6,060 nt of DNA, from assembly GCA_002450985.1 (NCBI GenBank), contig DKBA01000256.1, forward strand, positions 1-6,060, given 5' to 3'. This stretch comes from Acidimicrobiia bacterium UBA6912 (lineage in GTDB: Bacteria; Actinomycetota; Acidimicrobiia; Spongiisociales; UBA5794). A program made the translations under genes and the position numbers. Below are positions 1 through 5,529 of the stretch, one piece after another; position 1 is the first letter of the stretch; each line of letters begins with the position of its first letter. The notes beneath the pieces were generated by a model that had not been told where the DNA came from, did no database searches, and saw only the letters and a program-made list of their open reading frames with translations.

Positions 1-237
1 CACGTGTGGGACGTGGCCGCCCGCGGCGCCAGCGCAGAGCTGGTGACCGAGCTCGACAAGCCGTGGGGAGAATCCACGTCGTGCACGTGGTGTGGCAAAT
101 GCGTCGCGGTCTGCCCCACCGGCTCGCTGTTCTACCAGGGGAGCGCCGTCGGCGAGATGCAGCACTCGGCGAAGACGATCCGCCTCCTGGCCGCCGCCCG
201 ACAGCGTCACGAATGGCTCGACCCGGAGGCGCCATGA
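1..237 (+). CDS. hoxU: HoxU, diaphorase iron-sulfur subunit of NAD-linked [NiFe] hydrogenase (3' end only)
   Basis: The left edge cuts this gene; the last 78 codons are present, ending in TGA at 235-237. The visible part is the C-terminal portion of the NuoG/HoxU-type ferredoxin-like region: a WDV-ARG stretch at the start, then a cluster motif CTWCGKCVAVCPTG with cysteines at visible residues 28, 31, 34 and 38, the CxxCxxCxxxCP pattern that binds a [4Fe-4S] cluster. In the Hox family HoxU passes electrons between the HoxF flavin/NAD site and the HoxYH hydrogenase dimer in the cytoplasm. The stop overlaps the hoxY start (ATGA), so the two are probably translationally coupled. The immediately following hoxY and hoxH make HoxU far more likely than NuoG of complex I or a formate dehydrogenase subunit. 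The GTG at position 4 is an internal codon, not a start: the reading frame continues to the window edge and lacks the N-terminal domain. Confidence 0.9.
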   Translation, partial: HVWDVAARGASAELVTELDKPWGESTSCTWCGKCVAVCPTGSLFYQGSAVGEMQHSAKTIRLLAAARQRHEWLDPEAP

Positions 238-776
238 GCAAGCCCCGGTTCGCCACCGTGTGGCTCGGTGGGTGCTCGGGTTGCCACATGTCGTTCCTCG
301 ACATGGACGAGTGGCTCTTCGAGCTGGCCGGGCTGGTCGATGTCGTCTACAGCCCCATCGCCGACATCAAGGAATTTCCGGAGGCCGTCGACATCACGCT
401 CGTCGAGGGTGCGGTCGCCAACGAGGACAACGTCGAGCTCGCCCGCATCGTTCGCACCCGATCGAAGGTGGTCGCCTCGTTCGGCGACTGTGCCGTGTCG
501 GGCAACGTCACCGGGCTGCGCAACCCGCTCGGCGACCCGCGGGCGATCCTGGAGCGGGTCTACGTGGAAGGCCCTGACCGCGACGGCGTGGTCCCCGCCG
601 CGGCGGGCATCGTGCCGCCGCTGCTCCCCAAGGTCCTCCCGCTGCACAAGGTGATCCCCGTCGACTTCTACATGCCGGGGTGCCCACCCAGCGCGGCCGA
701 GATCCGGCGGGCGGTCGAGACCTTGCTCGGCGGGGAGCGCACCCACCCCGTTCGCGAAGACATCAGGCCGGGTTAG
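234..776 (+). CDS. hoxY: HoxY, small subunit of NAD-reducing bidirectional [NiFe] hydrogenase
   Basis: A 180-residue protein, the short form typical of HoxY, which has the proximal cluster but lacks the extra cluster-binding C-terminal domain and Tat signal of membrane-bound uptake hydrogenase small subunits. The four expected [4Fe-4S] ligands are visible: C14 and C17 (LGGCSGCHMSF), C86 (FGDCAVSGN) and C150 (MPGCPPS). The protein relays electrons between the HoxH active site and HoxU in the cytoplasm. The ATG at 234 overlaps the hoxU stop and is preceded by GGAGG at 225-229, only four bases away; the family N-terminus (KPRFATVWLGGCSGC) begins right there, which fixes the start. The open frame continues upstream of this ATG but only as a shadow of hoxU. 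hoxH follows after ten bases. No key residue is missing. Confidence 0.95.
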   Translation: MSKPRFATVWLGGCSGCHMSFLDMDEWLFELAGLVDVVYSPIADIKEFPEAVDITLVEGAVANEDNVELARIVRTRSKVVASFGDCAVSGNVTGLRNPLGDPRAILERVYVEGPDRDGVVPAAAGIVPPLLPKVLPLHKVIPVDFYMPGCPPSAAEIRRAVETLLGGERTHPVREDIRPG

Positions 777-786
777 GAGAAGGACC

Positions 787-2226
787 ATGCACGACCTCGT
801 CGTCATCGACCCGGTCACCCGTATCGAGGGGCACGCCAAGATCACCATCGCCCTCGACGATGCGGGCGAGGTCGCCGACGCCCGCTTCCACGTCACCGAG
901 TTCCGCGGTTTCGAGGAGTTCTGCCGGGGCCGTCCGGTGTGGGAGATGCCGAGCCTCACCGCCCGCACCTGCGGCATCTGTCCCGTGAGCCACCTGCTCG
1001 CCTCCGCCAAGACCGGTGACGCCATCATGGGCGTGCAGATCCCACCGACCGCCGTCAAGCTGCGACGCATCGCCAACCTCGGCCAGATCATCCAGTCGCA
1101 TGCGCTGAGCTTCTTCCACTTGAGCGCTCCCGACCTGCTGCTCGGCATGGACTCGGACCCCGCCGCCCGGAACGTGTTCGGGTTGATGGCGTCCGAGCCC
1201 GAGCTGGCACGGCGGGGCATCCGGCTGCGCAGCTTCGGGCAGTCGGTGATCGAGGCGATCGCCGGGCGCAAAGTGCACTCTCCCGGCATCGTGCCCGGCG
1301 GTATCGCCTCGCCGATGACGCCCGAGACCAGGGACCGGCTGCGGGAGAACCTCGCCGAAGCGCGCGAGACCGCCGGGGATGCGCTGGTGCTGTTCACCGG
1401 CATGCTCGACCGGTTCGACCGCGAGGTGCGGGCCTTCGGGTCGTTCCCCAGCCTGCACATGGGGCTCGCAAACGACGCCGGCACCTGGGAGCACTACGAC
1501 GGCCACTTGAGGATCGTCGACGCCGACGGCGCTGTGGTCGTTGAGGGCGTCGTCGCCGACGACTACCGCACCATCCTCGGCGAGGCGGGCCGTCACGACT
1601 CCTACCTGAAGTCCCCGTACTTCAAGCCCCGGGTGACGCCCGGGGACGATCCGGCGGCTGGCACGTACCGGGTGGGGCCGCTCGCCCGGCTCAACGTGTG
1701 CACGACGATGGGCGTGCCGGCCGGGGACGCCGCGCTCGCCGAGTTTCGGGAGCGGGCGGGGGGCGTCGCCAACTCTTCGTTCTTCTACCACTACGCCCGG
1801 CTCATAGAGATCCTCTCCGCCACCGAGCACATGCAGCGACTCCTCGACGACCCCGAGATCACGGACCAGAAGGTGCGGGCCACGGCCGGCATCAATCGCC
1901 GCCAGGCCGTCGGGGCGTCGGAGGCGCCACGGGGCACCCTGTTCCACGAGTACACCGTGGACGGCAACGGCATCCTCACCGACGTGAACATGATCATCGC
2001 CACCGGCCAGAACAACCTCGCGATGAACGCAACCGTCCTCCAGATCGCCAGGGAGTGGATCGAGGGGCCGTCGATCCCCGAGGGCATCCTCAATCGGGTC
2101 GAGGCCGGGATCCGCGCCTTCGACCCGTGCCTGAGCTGCTCGACGCACGCCATCGGCCAGATGCCGCTGGTCATCGACCTCGTGGGCCCGGACGGCGAGA
2201 CGCTGTGCCGGGTCCGGCGTGACTGA
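787..2226 (+). CDS. hoxH: HoxH, catalytic large subunit of NAD-reducing [NiFe] hydrogenase
   Basis: A 479-residue large subunit carrying the NiFe(CN)2CO centre that oxidises or evolves H2. The N-terminal signature is RIEGHAKI (residues 12-19). The first ligand motif RTCGICPVSH gives C62 and C65 with H69, and the second motif DPCLSCSTH gives C448 and C451 with H454. These are the four cysteine ligands of the metal site. After H454 there are 25 residues beginning AIGQMPL, the C-terminal tail that HoxW-type proteases remove in this family, so the gene encodes an unprocessed precursor. DPCxxC-TH followed by GQMPL is characteristic of the HoxH (group 3d) branch rather than uptake hydrogenases. The ATG has a good ribosome-binding site, AGGAG at 775-779 with seven bases of spacing. 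The end overlaps the protease gene by eight bases. A group 3d NAD(P)-linked enzyme is the best assignment; exact subgroup needs a tree. Confidence 0.97.
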   Translation: MHDLVVIDPVTRIEGHAKITIALDDAGEVADARFHVTEFRGFEEFCRGRPVWEMPSLTARTCGICPVSHLLASAKTGDAIMGVQIPPTAVKLRRIANLGQIIQSHALSFFHLSAPDLLLGMDSDPAARNVFGLMASEPELARRGIRLRSFGQSVIEAIAGRKVHSPGIVPGGIASPMTPETRDRLRENLAEARETAGDALVLFTGMLDRFDREVRAFGSFPSLHMGLANDAGTWEHYDGHLRIVDADGAVVVEGVVADDYRTILGEAGRHDSYLKSPYFKPRVTPGDDPAAGTYRVGPLARLNVCTTMGVPAGDAALAEFRERAGGVANSSFFYHYARLIEILSATEHMQRLLDDPEITDQKVRATAGINRRQAVGASEAPRGTLFHEYTVDGNGILTDVNMIIATGQNNLAMNATVLQIAREWIEGPSIPEGILNRVEAGIRAFDPCLSCSTHAIGQMPLVIDLVGPDGETLCRVRRD

Positions 2227-2653
2227 CCTGCTCGTCATCGGTTACGGCAACGACCTGCGCCGCGACGACGGGGCCGGACGGGTGGTCGCGGCGGCGATCG
2301 ACGAGCGTGCGCTACCGGGTGTCACCGTACGGTCGGTGGCGCAGCTCACGCCAGAGCTCGCGCTCGAGATTGCTGGCCGGGGGAGGGTGGTCTTCGTGGA
2401 CGCCGACCTCGGGGTGACAGAGCTCACGACCCGGCCGGTCACGGCTGGGAAGCCGACCGTCGGCATCATGACTCATCACGGCGATCCGGCGAGCCTGCTG
2501 TCGCTCGTGGCGACCGTCGGTCCGCTCCCCGAAGAGGCCACCGTCATCTCGATCCCGGCTCGTGAGCTCGGTCTCGGATTCGAGCTGTCTCCGGCCACGG
2601 CACACGCCGTAGCCGAGGCGGTGGATCTCATCGCGGCCATGACCGGCGGGTGA
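2219..2653 (+). CDS. hoxW: HoxW-type hydrogenase maturation endopeptidase
   Basis: A 144-residue member of the HybD/HycI/HoxW protease family, which binds the nickel of the immature large subunit and clips its C-terminal tail. The N-terminal signature GYGNDLRRDDGAG spans residues 8-20; by alignment from memory, D17 and D61 (in FVDAD) match two nickel-sensing acidic residues of E. coli HybD, and H86 or H87 (MTHHGD) the histidine. The substrate should be HoxH encoded just upstream, cut after H454. The start is GTG at 2219: no ATG occurs before the signature, and GTG places it at the family's usual distance from the N-terminus. I see no clear Shine-Dalgarno sequence, and the gene overlaps the hoxH end by eight bases, so it is probably translated by coupling to hoxH. 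It is the last gene of the operon on this strand. The symbol is assigned by context; the family assignment is firmer. Confidence 0.9.
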   Translation: MTDLLVIGYGNDLRRDDGAGRVVAAAIDERALPGVTVRSVAQLTPELALEIAGRGRVVFVDADLGVTELTTRPVTAGKPTVGIMTHHGDPASLLSLVATVGPLPEEATVISIPARELGLGFELSPATAHAVAEAVDLIAAMTGG

Positions 2654-2702
2654 CGGCTTCCCCGCGCCCGCAGCCGATGGCACCGCACGGGGCGGCGTCG
2701 CG

Positions 2703-3545
2703 TCAGGCGTCGGAGATGGCGCCGTACGCATCCGGACGGCGGTCACGGTAGAACGCCCAGTGGCGGCGGACCTCCTCGATGAGGTCCATGTCGAGATCGC
2801 GAACCAGCACCTCGTCGTCGGTGTCCGACGCATGGCCACCGATGAGCTGGCCGCGCGGACTCGCGAAGTACGACGACCCGTAGTAGTCGGTCCCCGTCAG
2901 CCCCTCGGCGCCGACCCGGTTGATGGCACCGACGAAGTACTCGTTGGCCACGGCCGCAGCCGGCTGCTCCAGCTCCCACAGATAGCGGGAGTGCCCCCGG
3001 GTGGTCGCCGAGGGGTTGAAGACGATCTTCGCTCCCTTCAGCCCGAGCACCCTCCAGCCTTCCGGGAAGTGGCGGTCGTAACAGATGTACACCCCGATCC
3101 TGCCGACCGCGGTGTCGAAGGTCGGATAGCCGAGGTTGCCGGGCCGGAAGTAGAACTTCTCCCAGAAGCCCTCCACCTGCGGGATGTGGGTCTTGCGGTA
3201 GATGCCGAGGAAGGTCCCGTCGGCGTCGATGACCGCCGCGGTGTTGTAGAACGTGCCTTCGTCGACTCGCTCGTACATCGGCACGACGAGGACCATCTCG
3301 GTCTCCTTGGCGAGCGCCACCATACGCTGCATCGTCGGTCCGCTCGGGATCTCCTCGGCCTCGTCGTAGTGCTTGGGGTCCTGGACGTTGCAGAAGTACG
3401 GACTGCTGAAGATCTCCTGGAAGCAGAGGACCTGTGCGCCGTGCGCTGCGGCGTCGCGGGCGTAGCCGATGTTCTTGTCGATCATCGACTCCTTGTCGCC
3501 GGTCCACTCGGACTGGACGAGGGCGGCACGGACGACTCTGCTCAT
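2703..3545 (-). CDS. Nitrilase-superfamily carbon-nitrogen hydrolase, beta-ureidopropionase-like
   Basis: A 280-residue single-domain amidohydrolase. The catalytic triad is visible as E44 (CFQEIF), K118 (IYRKTHIP) and C155 (VYICYDRHFPE); a second conserved glutamate, E129 (GFWEKFYF), lies eleven residues after the lysine as in beta-ureidopropionases. The QEIFSSPYFC motif, the GFWEKFYFRPGN stretch and the SATTRG and EQPAAAVAN segments match bacterial proteins annotated as beta-ureidopropionase or N-carbamoyl amidohydrolase. Members cleave N-carbamoyl-beta-alanine or similar compounds to amino acid, CO2 and ammonia in the cytoplasm. The start at 3545 is chosen because AGGAG (3552-3556 on the + strand) precedes it and homology begins there; a longer frame reaching 3668 adds an arginine-rich, non-family leader. 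The gene is divergent from the carbamoylase-like gene and converges with hoxW. Substrate is inferred; related enzymes also act on putrescine or other carbamoyl amides. Confidence 0.85.
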   Translation of the reverse strand: MSRVVRAALVQSEWTGDKESMIDKNIGYARDAAAHGAQVLCFQEIFSSPYFCNVQDPKHYDEAEEIPSGPTMQRMVALAKETEMVLVVPMYERVDEGTFYNTAAVIDADGTFLGIYRKTHIPQVEGFWEKFYFRPGNLGYPTFDTAVGRIGVYICYDRHFPEGWRVLGLKGAKIVFNPSATTRGHSRYLWELEQPAAAVANEYFVGAINRVGAEGLTGTDYYGSSYFASPRGQLIGGHASDTDDEVLVRDLDMDLIEEVRRHWAFYRDRRPDAYGAISDA

Positions 3546-3685
3546 GGGCGGCTCCTGGGAATGGGGCGCAGATGATAGGGAGCGGCCACGGGGTCGCGAG
3601 TCCCTGGAACCCATGTTCTCGTGCGAGATTCGCCTCTGGTGGCGCCGCCGGGTAGTACGCTCCCGCACCGATACAGGACGTCTCG
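3546..3685. promoter_or_regulatory. Divergent promoter region between the two nitrilase-family genes
   Basis: This 140-base gap must hold promoters for both neighbouring genes, which point away from each other. For the minus-strand gene, TATCAT (complement of 3572-3577) fits an actinobacterial -10 box and would give a leader of about 20 bases including the ribosome-binding site. For the plus-strand gene, TACGCT at 3656-3661 fits TANNNT and sits just upstream of AGGA at 3675-3678. No convincing -35 element accompanies either. An inverted repeat, TCTCG-TG-CGAGA at 3617-3628, lies near the middle, and an imperfect one, GGTGGC-GCCGCC, at 3638-3649. The region's role is inferred from gene orientation; the individual boxes are weak. 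Confidence 0.45.
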
Positions 3686-4633
3686 ATGACCCGCTACCTG
3701 ACAGTTGCTGCCGCCCAGATGGGACCCGTGCAGCGGGCCGATACCCGCGACGAGGTCGTCGAGCGTCTCGTCCTCTTGCTGCGTGACGCTGCCGCTCAGA
3801 ACGCCCAGTTCGTGGCCTTCCCTGAGCTCGCCCTGACGACGTTCTTTCCCCGGTGGGTGATGCCCATCGAAGAGGCCGATGAGTTCTACGAGACGGAGAT
3901 GCCGAACGCCCACACCCAGCCGCTGTGGGACGAGGCGCGCCGCCTCGGTGTCGGCTTCGCCCTCGGCTACGCCCTCAAGACCTCGGACAACCACCGGTAC
4001 AACGTGTACCACATGGTCGACAGGGCCGGCCAGACCGTGGGTGTCTATCGCAAGGTCCACATCCCTGGTCACCACGACTACGAGCCGTGGCGCCTGTTCC
4101 AGCACGCCGAGCGCCGCTACTTCGAGCCGGGGCATGAGTTTCCCGTCTGGAACGCATTTGGTGCCGTCGTTGGGATGGCGATCTGTAATGACCGGCGCTG
4201 GTCTGAGACCTACAGGGTGATGGGGCTCAGCGGAGTGGAACTCGTGGTCATCGGGTACAACACGCCGCTGCACTACGCCCCTGACCCCACCCAGACCCCG
4301 CTCCAGGCCTTCCACAACCACCTCGTCATGCAGGCGGGCGCCTACCAGAACGGCACCTACGTGATCGGTGTCGCCAAAGGTGGTGTCGAGGAGGGCGTCG
4401 AGTCCCTTGCCCAGTCGGCGATCATCGCACCCTCCGGCCAGATCGTACGTCAGGCGGTGACCACCGGTGACGAGGTGATCGTCGCTCGCATCGACCTCGA
4501 CCAGACGAAGTTCTACAAAGGCACGCTGTTCGACTTCGAGCGGTATCGGGTGCCCGCCGCCTATCGGAGGATCGCCGAAGGTGGCGTTGCCGCCGAGTAC
4601 GAGCGCCTCCAGCTCCCCGACCTCGCGGACTGA
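3686..4633 (+). CDS. N-carbamoyl-D-amino-acid hydrolase-like nitrilase-superfamily enzyme
   Basis: A 315-residue protein resembling Agrobacterium D-carbamoylase (about 304 residues) along its length. The shared blocks include FPELALTTFFPRW (residues 45-57), FYETEMP, YRKVHIPGH, RYFEPG, ICNDRRW and YQNGTYV. The catalytic triad is E47, K123 and C167. R170 and R171 (NDRRW) correspond to the arginines that hold the substrate carboxylate, and H125, H140 and H210 match histidines known to matter in the Agrobacterium enzyme. The reaction is hydrolysis of N-carbamoyl-D-amino acids to D-amino acid, CO2 and ammonia, the second step of hydantoin breakdown. The ATG at 3686 follows AGGA at 3675-3678 and begins MTRYLTVAAAQMGP, aligning with the family start. 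The last 30 or so residues (from about 285) are less family-like. True substrate and stereochemistry cannot be read from sequence; a related carbamoyl amide is possible. A GC-rich hairpin follows the stop. Confidence 0.87.
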   Translation: MTRYLTVAAAQMGPVQRADTRDEVVERLVLLLRDAAAQNAQFVAFPELALTTFFPRWVMPIEEADEFYETEMPNAHTQPLWDEARRLGVGFALGYALKTSDNHRYNVYHMVDRAGQTVGVYRKVHIPGHHDYEPWRLFQHAERRYFEPGHEFPVWNAFGAVVGMAICNDRRWSETYRVMGLSGVELVVIGYNTPLHYAPDPTQTPLQAFHNHLVMQAGAYQNGTYVIGVAKGGVEEGVESLAQSAIIAPSGQIVRQAVTTGDEVIVARIDLDQTKFYKGTLFDFERYRVPAAYRRIAEGGVAAEYERLQLPDLAD

Positions 4634-4718
4634 GCGCCGTGCTCACGGCGAGGTGCGCCCCGTGGCGATGGCTCCCGACCGCGTGGTCGCCGGTGGCGTA
4701 CTCGTACGCATCCGACAT
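4632..4718 (-). other. Coding-like short stretch after the permease (possible small ORF or 5' gene remnant)
   Basis: On the minus strand an ATG at 4718 starts two bases after the permease stop codon. Its first 29 codons, up to the edge of the convergent carbamoylase-like gene, show G/C of about 72, 52 and 93 percent at codon positions one, two and three by my hand count, the profile expected of real high-GC coding sequence. The peptide begins MSDAYEYATGDHAVGSHRHG and matches nothing I recognise. The frame stays open to 4422 (98 codons in all), but beyond 4632 it runs antisense to the carbamoylase-like gene and becomes arginine-rich shadow sequence. There is no strong ribosome-binding site. 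It may be the 5' remnant of a third gene in the exporter operon, a real small protein with a convergent overlap, or chance. Confidence 0.22.
4635..4650 (+). terminator. GC-rich hairpin directly after the carbamoylase-like gene
   Basis: CGCCGTG (4635-4641) and CACGGCG (4644-4650) are perfect seven-base inverted arms around CT, starting two bases after the stop codon; in RNA this would fold as a six-pair stem with a four-base loop. No T-rich tract follows, so it is not a classic intrinsic terminator, but actinobacteria are reported to use U-poor hairpins. A second hairpin, CGACC-GCGT-GGTCG, lies at 4676-4689. Because two transcription units converge here, either hairpin could act on both strands. 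Confidence 0.4.
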
Positions 4719-4720
4719 GG

Positions 4721-5527
4721 TCAGCCCCGCTTCTTCGCCTTGCGGTACCGGCGCACCGACAGCGGGGCGAAGATGGCGATGATGACCACCACCCAGATCA
4801 GCGTGTAGAGGATCGGGTTCTGGAGCGGCCACACCGTGGGTTCCGGCGTTCCGGCCGGGATGTTGCCGAACAGCTCGCGTGCCGCCTGGGTGATGGCGGA
4901 CACCGGGTTCCACTCGGCGAAGACGCGCAGCGGCGTCGGGAGGTTCTCGGCGGGCACGAACGTGTTGGCGATGAACGTGATGGGGAACATCACCATGAAG
5001 GCCGCGTTGTTGATGACTTCGACGCTGGGTACCAGGAGACCGACGTAGGCCATCACCCACGAGAAGGCGTAGGCGAAGAGCAGCAGCAACCCGAAGCCGA
5101 GCAGGGCGTCGAAGATGCCGTTGTGGATGCGCCACCCGACGATGAGCCCGCTCAGCGCCATGATCACGAGCGACGCCGCGTTGTAGATGACGTCGCTGGC
5201 GGTGCGCCCGACGAGGACGGCGGAGCGCGACATCGGCAGGGAGCGGAAGCGGTCGATGATGCCCTTCTGCATGTCGTCGGCGAGCCCGGCGCCGGTGAAG
5301 GTGGCGCCGAAGATGACGGTCTGGGCGAAGATCCCGGCGATGAGGAACTCACGGTACGACCCGCCCGGGATGTCGATCGAGCCGCCGAAGACGTAGGCGA
5401 ACAGCAGCACGAACATGATGGGGGAGATCAGCACGAACACCAGGATCTCGGGGACCCGCTTGATCTTGATGACGTTGCGCTTGGCGATGACGGCGCCGTC
5501 GGCGATGGCGTAGCGGAGTTGCTCCAT
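4721..5527 (-). CDS. DrrB-type ABC-2 transporter permease
   Basis: A 268-residue integral membrane protein with about six hydrophobic segments, at roughly residues 27-49, 61-82, 108-132, 139-166, 172-193 and 237-257, and a basic cytoplasmic C-terminus (RRYRKAKKRG). The loop GLADDMQKGIIDRFRSLPMSR (residues 81-101) is the hallmark of the DrrB branch of ABC-2 permeases, linked with coupling to the ATPase. NPVSAITQAARELF near 207-220 is also typical. With the upstream ATP-binding protein it should form an efflux pump for drugs, lipids or other hydrophobic compounds in the cytoplasmic membrane. Two starts are possible: GTG at 5533, giving a four-base GTGA overlap with the ATPase stop, and ATG at 5527. 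I prefer the ATG because AAGGAG ends five bases before it. Substrate cannot be inferred; no biosynthetic genes are in view. Confidence 0.92.
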   Translation of the reverse strand: MEQLRYAIADGAVIAKRNVIKIKRVPEILVFVLISPIMFVLLFAYVFGGSIDIPGGSYREFLIAGIFAQTVIFGATFTGAGLADDMQKGIIDRFRSLPMSRSAVLVGRTASDVIYNAASLVIMALSGLIVGWRIHNGIFDALLGFGLLLLFAYAFSWVMAYVGLLVPSVEVINNAAFMVMFPITFIANTFVPAENLPTPLRVFAEWNPVSAITQAARELFGNIPAGTPEPTVWPLQNPILYTLIWVVVIIAIFAPLSVRRYRKAKKRG

Positions 5528-5529
5528 CG

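Noticed and set aside
207..1484. A 425-codon antisense frame across hoxY and the start of hoxH.
   Set aside because: The translation is Ser/Arg-rich shadow sequence, and both sense genes are secure.
763..2238. A 491-codon open frame antisense to hoxH.
   Set aside because: It mirrors hoxH codons in high-GC DNA, its translation is a low-complexity Gly/Arg/Val/His-rich mixture with no recognisable family, and hoxH on the other strand has all catalytic motifs.
2654..2702. Possible terminator between convergent hoxW and the nitrilase gene: CCCCG (2660-2664) with CGGGG (2688-2692).
   Set aside because: The five-base arms are 23 bases apart with little internal structure and no T-tract; too weak to call. 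TGACG/CGTCA at the ends simply reflects two TGA stops.
2760..3575. A 271-codon plus-strand frame opposite the beta-ureidopropionase-like gene.
   Set aside because: It is the complement of a clear enzyme gene with an intact catalytic triad and has no ribosome-binding site or family motif.
3546..3668. A 41-residue N-terminal extension of the minus-strand nitrilase gene.
   Set aside because: The extension is arginine- and serine-rich, unlike the family, and a ribosome-binding site at 3552-3556 supports the internal ATG at 3545.
3542..4321. A 259-codon minus-strand frame opposite the carbamoylase-like gene.
   Set aside because: The sense strand encodes a full-length family member; the antisense product is Val/Gly/His-rich without motifs.
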